This document shows, in pieces, positions 6,897-14,489 of a stretch of 64,000 bases of DNA (its first letter is position 1; each line of letters starts with the position of its first letter). This DNA is from DAOUKH01 sp965219875 (GTDB lineage: Bacteria; Chloroflexota; Dehalococcoidia; SHYB01). The stretch lies in the NCBI GenBank assembly GCA_965219875.1, contig CBDCOW010000003.1, positions 1,364,001 to 1,428,000 on the forward strand, in the 5' to 3' direction. A model generated the notes under the pieces. That model worked only from the letters and a program-made list of their open reading frames with translations, did no database searches and was not told where the DNA came from. The position numbers and the translations under genes were made by a program.

Positions 6897-8468
6897 CTAT
6901 CCTCCCGCCGTCGCGCGCCCGCGGCGCCCGCCCAAGCGGAACGCTCCATAGACGAGCGCCAAGACCACCAGCGGCCCGCCGATCGAGAGCAAGAGAATGC
7001 CGCCGAGCCGGGAGTCGGCTTCCTCCTCCATGATCATGAGTTCGATACGGCTGTTCGGGTCCTTTCCTGGCTGGCTCCCGATCAGCGTCTCCTCCGATAC
7101 TTGCTCACTCTCGACCTTCCCCAGGCTCTCTACGTCCGCCAGCACCCGCGCAAAGTCCCCGGCGAAGACGCGGAAGTTCAGGACCGCCCGCTCCTCCCCT
7201 TCGCTCACCGAGAGGACGGACTCGTCGACGACGCCTTTCAGATCGGCGACGACCGCCTTGACCCGGGCGACGGCCTCATCGACGTCCTGCACGCCGACGG
7301 TAAGCCAGGCTGAAGGAGGCAATCCCTCGATCAGCGGCGGTTGCAGGTACAGTCGAATCCGGCTTTGGGGCTCCTTCGGCCTGGGGTCACCCTCGTTGAG
7401 GTCCCCGCGCCGGAGATCCTGATGTAGGACCTCCCCCATCTCCTCCACGGAGCCAAGGACCCGATCGAAGTCCTCGGCGAAGACCCTGAATTCCATGTCG
7501 GCCGATTCCTGACCGCCGCGAGTGGACACGGAGGCGGAGTCGATGATCCCCTCTTCGCCGACGAGCGCCGTCACCGCTTCGACGGCCCCGGACACGTCGG
7601 GAACCGCGACGCTCACGCTTGCCCAAGGAGGCGTGCCCGGCCTGACCTCCGGGGCAAACAGGTTGACCGTCAGCGTCGCCAAGTCAACGCGGCGCTCCAA
7701 GAACTGAAGTTGGGCCTCAAGACGCTCGATCTCGCCCCGGACGCGGGACAGCTCCCGCTCGATGGCGAGGATATCGGACACCATCTCGGCCCGGTCCAAG
7801 AGTCTCAGCAGGCTCTCTTCCTCTCGCTGAGCGTTCTTTAGGCGGGCTTGAAGATCGATGTGTTGCTCGGTAACGTCTTCCGATCCTACGTTCCGGCTAT
7901 GGACCTCGCCCAGGGCCTCGATGCGCTCCAAGGCGCGGAAGAACTGATCCGAGGGTACGCGCAAGGACACCCGGGCCTGCTGCGCGTCGCCCGTCCCCGA
8001 GCTCGAGAGGGTCTCCACGAAGCCGCCCAGAGACTCGGCTATGGCGCGCACCTGGATCATAGCGGCCTCTACGTCCTCGACGGCGAGGTTGGTGTCGGCC
8101 GTGGAGACGATCTTACGGCTTTCGTTGTTCTCGACGATCTGGTAAGCCATGGCGCCGGAGGCTCCTGCGGCACCGGAGGCTCCTGCCGGGCCTTGTGGGC
8201 CCGCAGGCCGCGGAACTGCCGCCGGTACCGCCTGCGCCAGGACCGGCGCCATAGCGAGCCGAGGCACGGGTGTGCCCGTGGGTGTGCCCGTGGGGGCGGC
8301 CGCGGGTGTGGGCTGCGCTTGTGGGCGTAGGCCTCGGTCTAAGGCTGTGCTATCACTGCCCGCAACGTCCAGCGACTCGCCGCCCGACCCTCCGCTGCAC
8401 GCGCCCAGTATCAGGGCCGCGACCATAACACCCGCGATAACGGCCCGCGTTCGAACGGTGTTCCACAT
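6897..8468 (-). CDS. DUF4349-containing lipoprotein with three related repeats
   Basis: A 523-residue exported protein. The start ATG 8468 has GGAGG on the minus strand. The signal peptide ends with lipobox LILGAC (Cys23), so it should be membrane anchored by lipid. A Ser/Pro/Thr-rich linker with a collagen-like stretch (GPQGPAGASGAAGASG) leads to a DUF4349 domain (about residues 113-300) with a coiled-coil around ERELSRVRGEIERLEAQL. Two further segments (roughly 300-380 and 390-470) repeat the pattern of the first: DVxxAVxxVxxL, VxFRVFAxDFxRVL and a closing EVxxQ strand, suggesting internal duplication. A final helix near residues 495-515 (LLLSIGGPLVVLALVYGAF) would be a second membrane anchor. 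Function unknown; cell-envelope role inferred. Confidence 0.85.
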   Translation of the reverse strand: MWNTVRTRAVIAGVMVAALILGACSGGSGGESLDVAGSDSTALDRGLRPQAQPTPAAAPTGTPTGTPVPRLAMAPVLAQAVPAAVPRPAGPQGPAGASGAAGASGAMAYQIVENNESRKIVSTADTNLAVEDVEAAMIQVRAIAESLGGFVETLSSSGTGDAQQARVSLRVPSDQFFRALERIEALGEVHSRNVGSEDVTEQHIDLQARLKNAQREEESLLRLLDRAEMVSDILAIERELSRVRGEIERLEAQLQFLERRVDLATLTVNLFAPEVRPGTPPWASVSVAVPDVSGAVEAVTALVGEEGIIDSASVSTRGGQESADMEFRVFAEDFDRVLGSVEEMGEVLHQDLRRGDLNEGDPRPKEPQSRIRLYLQPPLIEGLPPSAWLTVGVQDVDEAVARVKAVVADLKGVVDESVLSVSEGEERAVLNFRVFAGDFARVLADVESLGKVESEQVSEETLIGSQPGKDPNSRIELMIMEEEADSRLGGILLLSIGGPLVVLALVYGAFRLGGRRGRATAGG

Positions 8469-8546
8469 CCCGCACCTCCAACGCTATTACCTACGGTACA
8501 GACGTTGACGGCGGCGTATTGGTTCCATGTGGGGCGGGTGAGGCGG

Positions 8547-8918
8547 CTACGGTACGCGCGCCAGTTGCGGCGCGGCGAACCACACCGACTCGAGGTCGTA
8601 GTGGGCGCGCCGGTCCGGCGTGAAGACGTGCAGGATCACGTCGCCGAAGTCGATGAGCACCCAGCCGGAGTCGTTCTCGCCCTCGCGGTGATGCGGCCTG
8701 AGCCCCATCGAGCGCAGGGTGCGCTCGGCGTCGTTGGCGATGGCGGCGAACTGGGGCGGCGACTCCGCGGTGCAGATAACGAAGAAGTCGGCGAAGTTAG
8801 CCAACCTCCGCACGTCGAGGAGCACGATGTCGGCGGCCTGCTTGTCCGCCGCGGCAGCAACGGCGGCTCGGGCGTACTCGATAGCGTCCAGACGGAACCT
8901 CCGGGCGGTGTTAGCCAA
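8547..8918 (-). CDS. rsfS: Ribosomal silencing factor RsfS
   Basis: A 123-residue RsfS/Iojap-family protein. Core motifs: DKQAADIVLLDVRRLANFADFFVICTA (first strand-loop), GENDSGWVLIDFGDVILHVF and RAHYDLESVW. RsfS binds ribosomal protein L14 and blocks subunit joining under starvation. The start given is TTG 8918; no clear Shine-Dalgarno precedes it, so a slightly downstream start is possible. It is divergent from mnmA and upstream of the DUF4349 gene on the same strand. Confidence 0.93.
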   Translation of the reverse strand: MANTARRFRLDAIEYARAAVAAAADKQAADIVLLDVRRLANFADFFVICTAESPPQFAAIANDAERTLRSMGLRPHHREGENDSGWVLIDFGDVILHVFTPDRRAHYDLESVWFAAPQLARVP

Positions 8919-8955
8919 TTGTAACGCGGCATCGGCCTTCCTGTTCGGGCCGCTA

Positions 8956-8964
8956 TGCTATTCT
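8956..8964 (+). promoter_or_regulatory. Extended -10 promoter element for mnmA
   Basis: TGCTATTCT at 8956-8964: TGn followed by a -10-like TATTCT, ending 21 nt before ATG 8986. It belongs to a recurring TGCTAnnnT set seen at several other intergenic sites in this window. Confidence 0.5.
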
Positions 8965-8985
8965 GTCCGCGAGGTCGTTTTACGC

Positions 8986-10110
8986 ATGTCCCGCCCTAAG
9001 GTGCTCGCCGCGATGAGCGGCGGGGTCGATTCCTCGGTCGCCGCGCTTCTCCTGAAAGAGCAGGGGTTCGACGTCACCGGCGTCACCATGCGCCTGTGGA
9101 GCGGCGGGGACGATTCCGGCGGCGCGGCGAACGGCTACGCCCGCAGCGATAAGCGCTGCTGCTCCGTCGAGGACATCGACGACGCGGCGGACGCGGCCGC
9201 GGCCATCGGCATCCCCCACTACGTCGTCAACTTCGAGCGCGAGTTCCGCGCCGGCGTGATCGACTACTTCCTCGGCGAGTACAAGCGCGGCAGGACGCCC
9301 CATCCCTGCATAGCCTGCAACGACCGTGTCAAGTTCGGCCCGCTCCTCGACCGGGCGCGCGCCATCGGCGCGGAGTTCCTCGCGACGGGGCACTACGCCC
9401 GCATCCGCCAAAACGGGGACGGCTTTTCGTTGCTCAAGGCCGTGGACCCCTCCAAAGACCAGACGTACGTGCTCTACGGGCTCGACCAGGAGGCGCTGGC
9501 CCGTCTGCGCTTTCCCTGCGGGGAGTATCCCAAGGACGAGATTCGGGAGATGGCCCGCAGCGCCGGCCTGCCCAACGCGGACAAGGCCGATAGCCAGGAC
9601 ATCTGCTTTATTCCCAACGGCGATTACCGGGCCTTCGTGGCCAAGCATGCCGGCGCGTCGCCGGGGCGGTTCGAGGACCTGGACGGGCGCCCGCTCGGCG
9701 AGCACCAGGGCCACGAGTTCTTCACCATCGGCCAGCGCCGCAACTTGGGCGCGCGCGGCCCCGAACCCCGCTACGTCGTCGAGATCGACGCGGCGACGAG
9801 CACCGTCGTGATCGGCGGGAAGGACGACGTCTACGCCTCGGCGGCGTGGATCGAGGGCGCTCGGTACGTCACCGGCCATGCGCCGGAGGCCCCATTCGCC
9901 GCCACGGCGAAGCACCGCTACAAGGCCCCGGAGACCGACGTCATGGTCTACCCTGGGCCCGAAGCGGGCGCGGCGCGGGTCGAGTTCGCCCAGCGCCAGC
10001 GCGCGGTGACGCCGGGGCAGGCGCTCGTGCTCTACCGCGACGGTGATGTCATCGGCGGCGGCGTAATCCGGAAGGCGGCCCGCGCCGTCGCGGACGGGAG
10101 GCTCGCGTGA
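8986..10110 (+). CDS. mnmA: tRNA-specific 2-thiouridylase MnmA
   Basis: A 374-residue enzyme that thiolates U34 of tRNA-Lys, -Glu and -Gln. ATG 8986 starts MSRPKVLAAMSGGVDSSVAA, with the PP-loop SGGVDSS. Catalytic cysteines are visible in PHPCIACNDRVKFG (about residue 105) and DSQDICFIPNGDY (about residue 206). The C-terminal barrel (HEFFTIGQRRNLGA, TPGQALVLY) is complete. The stop overlaps the next gene's GTG by 4 nt (GTGA), so the DinB-like protein is translationally coupled. Confidence 0.97.
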   Translation: MSRPKVLAAMSGGVDSSVAALLLKEQGFDVTGVTMRLWSGGDDSGGAANGYARSDKRCCSVEDIDDAADAAAAIGIPHYVVNFEREFRAGVIDYFLGEYKRGRTPHPCIACNDRVKFGPLLDRARAIGAEFLATGHYARIRQNGDGFSLLKAVDPSKDQTYVLYGLDQEALARLRFPCGEYPKDEIREMARSAGLPNADKADSQDICFIPNGDYRAFVAKHAGASPGRFEDLDGRPLGEHQGHEFFTIGQRRNLGARGPEPRYVVEIDAATSTVVIGGKDDVYASAAWIEGARYVTGHAPEAPFAATAKHRYKAPETDVMVYPGPEAGAARVEFAQRQRAVTPGQALVLYRDGDVIGGGVIRKAARAVADGRLA

Positions 10111-10658
10111 ATCTTCAGGCGTTCGTGACCAAGACATTCGAGCTGCACCGCGACGATCTCGCCGCGGTGATCGGCGATCTGACCCAGGCCGAGGTCGAAT
10201 GGCGCCCCTCGCCGGAGGCCAACCCCATCGGCTTCCTGCTGTGGCACCTGACCCGCGTCGAGGACGGCTGGGTCCAGCGCGTCATCCAGCGGGAGAAGCA
10301 CCTGTGGGTCCGCGCCGGCTGGGCGGTACGCTTCGGGATGCCCGAAGACCAGCGCGACATGGGCTTCGACTACCGCGAGGAACAGATACGGAATTTCGCG
10401 GTCCCCTCGCTCGCGCTGCTGCGCGACTACTTCGACGCCGTGCGCGGTGGATCGCTCGACTTCCTCGCCTCGTGGGACCCCGACGCCGACGACGCGGAGC
10501 ACCGCGCCCCCTGGGGCGGCACGGTCGGGACGGCGGAGATACTGGCGCAGCTCGCGTGGGAGATGAACCAGCACGCGGGGCAGGTCTCCTACCTCAAGGG
10601 CTTGCAACGCGGGCTGCAACGGCCCGACTACATGGGGCCGCTCTCGCTTTCTAGCTGA
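10107..10658 (+). CDS. DinB-fold (four-helix bundle) protein, first copy
   Basis: A 183-residue protein of the DinB/YfiT superfamily. The start GTG 10107 overlaps the mnmA stop. Family hallmarks are WRPSPEANPIGFLLWHLTRVEDGW (residues about 31-54, with the first metal His) and AWEMNQHAGQVSYLKGL near the end (last metal His). Members bind a metal through three His residues, and many are thiol-dependent S-transferases, but substrate and thiol cannot be inferred. A paralogue follows 32 nt downstream. Confidence 0.85.
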   Translation: MNLQAFVTKTFELHRDDLAAVIGDLTQAEVEWRPSPEANPIGFLLWHLTRVEDGWVQRVIQREKHLWVRAGWAVRFGMPEDQRDMGFDYREEQIRNFAVPSLALLRDYFDAVRGGSLDFLASWDPDADDAEHRAPWGGTVGTAEILAQLAWEMNQHAGQVSYLKGLQRGLQRPDYMGPLSLSS

Positions 10659-10690
10659 AGCACAACGAAGTTAGGGAGGCTCGGACAGCA

Positions 10691-11272
10691 ATGGAGCTTA
10701 ACCAACTCCTCACGAAGCAGTACGAGCGCGTCTGGTCGGGGACCGACAAGACGCTCGAAGGGCTCTCGGACGAGGGGCTGGCGTGGAGACCGTCGCCGGA
10801 GTGCAACTCCATCGGCTGGCTGGCGTGGCACGTGGGCCGGGTCGAAGACCGGTGGACGAGCCTACTGCTCGGGAACGAAACCCGAGGCTCGGGTTACACG
10901 ACCTACGTCGATGATCAGTGGACGCGGAAGTGGGCCGAGGCAATGGGGATGCCCAGCGACCGTGGCAGCGGCGTCGGGATGCCGCCATCCGATCTCGACA
11001 CCTTCCCCACGCCGAGCTTGGAGTTGCTTCAGGGCTACTACGAGGCGGTCCGCGCCGACACCCGTGCCATGCTCGCCGCGCTGCGGCCCGGTATGCTCGG
11101 CGAGGCCCGCGATTCGCTCTTTGGGAGGCCGATGGCGGTCGGCGACATCCTCGTGCAGATCCTTACCGAGCTGAACCAGCACGTAGGCCAGATGGGGTAC
11201 GTCAAGGGCCTCATCGCGGGATACCAAGGGCCGGGCGGCGCGGAGTTCCCCGGCTCGAGCCCCAAGCCGTGA
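10691..11272 (+). CDS. DinB-fold (four-helix bundle) protein, second copy
   Basis: A 193-residue paralogue of the preceding gene. It shares LAWRPSPECNSIGWLAWHVGRVEDRW (first His region, residues about 33-58) and LTELNQHVGQMGYVKGLIAGY (last His region). The two tandem copies probably arose by duplication and diverged. Upstream AGGGAGG supports ATG 10691. The TGA stop overlaps the GTG start of rnhB in a GTGA junction. Function beyond metal binding is unknown. Confidence 0.85.
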   Translation: MELNQLLTKQYERVWSGTDKTLEGLSDEGLAWRPSPECNSIGWLAWHVGRVEDRWTSLLLGNETRGSGYTTYVDDQWTRKWAEAMGMPSDRGSGVGMPPSDLDTFPTPSLELLQGYYEAVRADTRAMLAALRPGMLGEARDSLFGRPMAVGDILVQILTELNQHVGQMGYVKGLIAGYQGPGGAEFPGSSPKP

Positions 11273-11997
11273 AGGGCGTCGCGAAAACGGCAAACGGGAG
11301 GAAGCCCGGGCCACGGGTCAAGCGCGGATCGCGCCCCGGTTTCCAAGAGGAGCTTCGTTTTCGCGCCCAGGGGCTGACGTTCGTGGCTGGCGTCGACGAG
11401 GTGGGGCGCGGCCCGCTCGCGGGGCCCGTCATGGCCGGCGCGGTCATCCTCCCCACCGACTGGCTCAAACGCCGGCGGCGTCGTCTCACCCGCAAGAAGA
11501 ACGCCGACCCGCGCGATCTGCTGAACGACAGCAAGAAACTCACCGCCGCGCAGCGCGAGGCCGTCTACGAGGTCATCATCGAGACGGCCCTGGCGTGGAG
11601 CGTCGGCGTCTGCTCCGCGGCGTACATCGACGAGGCGGGGATCGTCCCCGCCACTCGCCGCGCCATGTGCGAGGCCGTGCGCGGGCTCGCCCTTCAGCCC
11701 GACGCGCTGCTCGTCGACGCGGTCGAGTTGACCGAGCCGGGGCTTGCGGTGAAGTCGATCATCCGCGGCGACGCCTTGTGCGGCTCAATCGCGGCGGCCT
11801 CCATCGTCGCCAAGGTCGCGCGGGACCGCCTGATGGCGGAGATGCACGAGCGCTACCCCGGCTACGGTTTCGACCGCAACAAGGGCTACGCCACGGCGGA
11901 GCACCTGGGCAGCCTCCGCGAGCGGGGACCGTGCGAGATTCACCGGCGCTGCTTCGAGCCGATTCGCTCCCAACTACTCCAGCCGAAGCTCGTATGA
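11269..11997 (+). CDS. rnhB: Ribonuclease HII
   Basis: A 242-residue RNase HII. GTG 11269 overlaps the preceding stop. The first catalytic acids are in VAGVDEVGRGPLAGPV (about residues 38-53), with DSKKL, a later catalytic Asp in ALLVDAVEL and SIAAASIVAKVARDRLM. The family end HRRCFEPIR is present. It removes ribonucleotides and RNA primers from DNA in a type 2 RNase H reaction. A basic insertion (KRRRRRLTRKKN) near residue 75 lies before the conserved LNDSKKL. Next gene yraN starts in an ATGA overlap. Confidence 0.96.
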   Translation: MKGVAKTANGRKPGPRVKRGSRPGFQEELRFRAQGLTFVAGVDEVGRGPLAGPVMAGAVILPTDWLKRRRRRLTRKKNADPRDLLNDSKKLTAAQREAVYEVIIETALAWSVGVCSAAYIDEAGIVPATRRAMCEAVRGLALQPDALLVDAVELTEPGLAVKSIIRGDALCGSIAAASIVAKVARDRLMAEMHERYPGYGFDRNKGYATAEHLGSLRERGPCEIHRRCFEPIRSQLLQPKLV

Positions 11998-12365
11998 GCG
12001 GCGACCGCATCGCCCTTGGCGCGTTCGGCGAGCGGTACGCCCGCGCCCACCTGGAGAAGTCGGGTTACCGGATCATCGAATCGAACGCGCGCCTCCCCTC
12101 CGGCGAGATCGACATCGTGGCCGAGCAGGGGGGCTTCCTCGCCCTCGTCGAGGTGCGGACACGCCGCGGCGACCGGTTCGGCATCCCAGAGGAGTCGATC
12201 ACCGAGGCCAAGGCGCAGAAGCTGATCGACCTCGGCCACGAGTACGTTGAGGCGCACCCGGAGTGGGCCGACCGCTGGCGCATCGACGTGGTGGCGGTCG
12301 AGATCGCCGGGCGCGGGCGCGTCTCCCGGATCGAGACGCACAGGAACGCGGTCGACGGCGGGTAG
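11994..12365 (+). CDS. YraN/UPF0102 family endonuclease-like protein
   Basis: A 123-residue UPF0102 protein starting at ATG 11994 (ATGA overlap with rnhB). The restriction-endonuclease-like core is clear: GAFGERYARAHLEKSGYRI, then GEIDIVAEQGGFLALVEVRTRR with the D-ExK-type nuclease residues (Asp in GEIDIV, Glu and the Val-Arg in VEVRTR in place of Lys). The rnhB-yraN order is conserved in many bacteria. Biochemical role is not established for most members; a Holliday-junction-like nuclease role is only a fold-based idea. Confidence 0.92.
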   Translation: MSGDRIALGAFGERYARAHLEKSGYRIIESNARLPSGEIDIVAEQGGFLALVEVRTRRGDRFGIPEESITEAKAQKLIDLGHEYVEAHPEWADRWRIDVVAVEIAGRGRVSRIETHRNAVDGG

Positions 12366-12389
12366 CCGCGGTTCCCAGGCGCGTTGTCG

Positions 12390-12426
12390 AGACTCCGCAG
12401 CGGAGTCTTAGAGACGAGTATTTTTT
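12390..12426 (+). terminator. Palindrome plus T-run after the mnmA-yraN operon
   Basis: A perfect 9-bp palindrome, AGACTCCGC at 12390-12398 and GCGGAGTCT at 12400-12408, is followed by a six-T run near 12421-12426. The T-run is about 12 nt beyond the stem, farther than in a classical intrinsic terminator, so termination is plausible rather than certain. Confidence 0.45.
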
Positions 12427-12431
12427 GGGTG

Positions 12432-12454
12432 TAGCATGGGTGCCGTGCTATCAT
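12432..12454 (+). promoter_or_regulatory. Promoter with operator-like inverted repeat for higBA
   Basis: TAGCA (12432-12436) and TGCTA (12446-12450) form an inverted repeat that overlaps an extended -10, TGCTATCAT (12446-12454). The toxin's GTG at 12461 is six bases after the -10 box, so the message is probably leaderless. HigA-type antitoxins usually bind such a palindrome to repress their own operon. Confidence 0.5.
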
Positions 12455-12460
12455 GCCATC

Positions 12461-12754
12461 GTGATCATCTCATTCAAGGATGACGGTACGGAAGACATCT
12501 TCGATGGCCGCGTCACGCGAAACGCTCTACGGACGTGTCCGCTGCCGGCATGGAGAGTGGCTCAGCGAAAGTTAGACCAACTCGATTCGGCCGCTGTTCT
12601 GAGCGATCTTCGCATACCTCCGGGTAACCGGCTTGAGCGGCTGGCCGGAGATCGACGCGGGGAACACAGCGTTCGCATCAACGACAAGTATCGCGTGTGT
12701 TTCAAATGGACCGACGCGGGCCCCGCCGACGTCGAAATAGCTGACTATCATTGA
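12461..12754 (+). CDS. higB: HigB-like RelE-family toxin
   Basis: A 97-residue toxin of the HigB/RelE mRNA interferase family. GTG 12461 is chosen because the conserved N-terminus (IISFKDDGTEDIFDG) begins there. ALRTCPLPAWRVAQRKLDQLD and NRLERLAGDRRGEHSVRINDKYRVCFKW are typical HigB blocks, with the Arg/Lys-rich catalytic face. It is expected to cut translated mRNA on the ribosome. Its stop overlaps a TTG in the antitoxin frame, but the antitoxin's better start is ATG 12769. Confidence 0.92.
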   Translation: MIISFKDDGTEDIFDGRVTRNALRTCPLPAWRVAQRKLDQLDSAAVLSDLRIPPGNRLERLAGDRRGEHSVRINDKYRVCFKWTDAGPADVEIADYH

Positions 12755-12768
12755 AAAGGAGGCCAGGC

Positions 12769-13083
12769 ATGGTCCGCATTCCGAGCCATCGCGAGCCGAC
12801 GCACCCAGGCGAAATGCTCCGGGAGGAGTTTCTCCTGCCTCTGGGAATGACCCAGCGCGATCTGGCAAGCGCGATCCGGGTCCCATACCAGCGCGTCAAC
12901 GAAGTCGTCCGTGGGAGGCGTGGGGTCACTCCTAGCACCGCCTTGCGGCTCTCCAAGTTCTTCGGTACCACCCCGGGCTTCTGGATGAGCCTGCAACTCC
13001 GTTGGGACCTCTACCACATCCAACGCGCCGAGGCGGCACAGCTCGAGAATATCCGGCCGCATGAGCTAGCCGAAGCGTCATAA
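12769..13083 (+). CDS. higA: HigA-like antitoxin (XRE family)
   Basis: A 104-residue helix-turn-helix antitoxin. ATG 12769 has AAGGAGG at 12756-12762. It opens RIPSHREPTHPGEMLREEFL, the hallmark HigA N-terminus, then MTQRDLASAIRVPYQRVNEVVRGRRGV, a canonical HTH_3 motif, and SKFFGTTPGFWMSLQ. It neutralises HigB and should autorepress the operon by binding near 12432-12454. Toxin-first order is the norm for higBA. Confidence 0.94.
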   Translation: MVRIPSHREPTHPGEMLREEFLLPLGMTQRDLASAIRVPYQRVNEVVRGRRGVTPSTALRLSKFFGTTPGFWMSLQLRWDLYHIQRAEAAQLENIRPHELAEAS

Positions 13084-13163
13084 AAGGGATGCCCTCGCCC
13101 ATGCGTCGAAGTCGCGGCTCATGCCGGTGGGATGGCCGAGTCCCGTAGTAGCGCTAGCCGCGC

Positions 13164-14330
13164 TCAGCGAGGGAGCCCGAGGCCCCGCGTGGCGATGATG
13201 TTCCGCTGCACCTCGGAAGATCCGCCGACGATCGTGGACGACACCGTGCCGAGGAAGAAGTCCGTCAAGTCGCCTCCCAACGGCGCGCCGCGCTCGTGGA
13301 GTACCGGCTGGCCGTAGAGCCCCAGCGTCTGCATAGCCGTCACGCCGACGCGGTGGCGCAGCTCCTCCGTCATCAGCTTGCCGATGGAGGCTTCGAAGTT
13401 GGGGACTTCGCCCCGTTCCTGGAGCCAGGCAACCCGGTAGTTAAGCAATATCGCCACTTTCGCCTCGATCTTGCGGTCGGCTAGGCGGTTGCGGGCGACG
13501 GGGTCGCGGAGCATTCCGTGCGCGGTAGCGTAGGCGTAGAGGTCGTCTAGGACGCGGTTTGCCTCGACGGCGTGGGCGATGCGGTTCCGCTCGTAGTCCA
13601 TCGTGGTCATCATCTGGTAGAAGCCGCGGCCGCGCTCGCCGACGAGCATGTCCTTGGGAACCCGCACGTCCTTCATGATGATCCGCGACTGCGCTCCGTG
13701 CCGCGGGAGGGTGGGCATGAGCTCGACGTCGACGCCCGGCAGGCGCATATCCATGGCCAACAAACTGACGCCCTTGTGTTTCGGCGCGTCGGGATCGGTG
13801 CGCGCGGCAAGGACGCACCACTCGGCGCGCTGCCCCTGGCCGACGAGGTGCTTCATGCCGTTAATGACGTACTCGTCGCCGTCGGCGAGGGCGCTGGTCT
13901 CGAGGGCGGCGAGGTCGGAGCCCGCCACCGGCTCCGAGAAGCCCTGGCACCAGATATCCTCGCCCGTCGAGATGCGGGGCAGGAAGCGCTGCTTCTGCTC
14001 CTCGCTGCCGTAGTGGATGATGGTAGGGCCGACGAAGACCGGGCCATGCGCCCAGCCCCCGCCGTTGGGGGCGCGGGCGTAGGCCATCTCTTCTTGAAAG
14101 ACGAGCTGGTCGACCGGCGAGAGGTCTCCCCCGCCGTATTCCTTGGGCCATGCGAGAGTGAGCCAGCCCTTCTCGCCGAGCTTCTTATCGAAGGTGCGGG
14201 CGACGCGCCATTCGTCGTCCGTGGCCCAGATGAAGGAGCGCCCGCACCAATCGGGAGGCATCTCTAGCGCAAGGAAATCACGTATCTCTTTACGAAAGGA
14301 ATCTTGTTCGGCGGTGAAAGTGAAGTCCAT
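13164..14330 (-). CDS. Acyl-CoA dehydrogenase
   Basis: A 388-residue FAD-dependent acyl-CoA dehydrogenase of normal length. N-terminal helical domain begins MDFTFTAEQDSFRKEIRDFL; the middle domain has the flavin-binding CQGFSEPVAGSDLA (about residues 138-151) and DEYVINGMKHLVGQGQRAEW; the C-terminal helical domain ends with GGSSEVQRNIIATRGLGLPR, the usual FAD and adenine-binding end. The substrate acyl group is not evident. It stands alone between the higBA pair and a lipoprotein gene. Confidence 0.93.
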   Translation of the reverse strand: MDFTFTAEQDSFRKEIRDFLALEMPPDWCGRSFIWATDDEWRVARTFDKKLGEKGWLTLAWPKEYGGGDLSPVDQLVFQEEMAYARAPNGGGWAHGPVFVGPTIIHYGSEEQKQRFLPRISTGEDIWCQGFSEPVAGSDLAALETSALADGDEYVINGMKHLVGQGQRAEWCVLAARTDPDAPKHKGVSLLAMDMRLPGVDVELMPTLPRHGAQSRIIMKDVRVPKDMLVGERGRGFYQMMTTMDYERNRIAHAVEANRVLDDLYAYATAHGMLRDPVARNRLADRKIEAKVAILLNYRVAWLQERGEVPNFEASIGKLMTEELRHRVGVTAMQTLGLYGQPVLHERGAPLGGDLTDFFLGTVSSTIVGGSSEVQRNIIATRGLGLPR

Positions 14331-14489
14331 CGGCGGCCTCCGGGAAGGCCTAGCTTACACGAGCGGCACGGCGCCGGAAAACGGTTCCGGGGCGTACAAT
14401 GGAGGGAGCGCCCGCGCCGGCGCGAGCACATCCATGCCCCGCGGCCCGGCGGCGCCGCCCACGCATTCCGAACGTCCTAAAGGGGCGTC

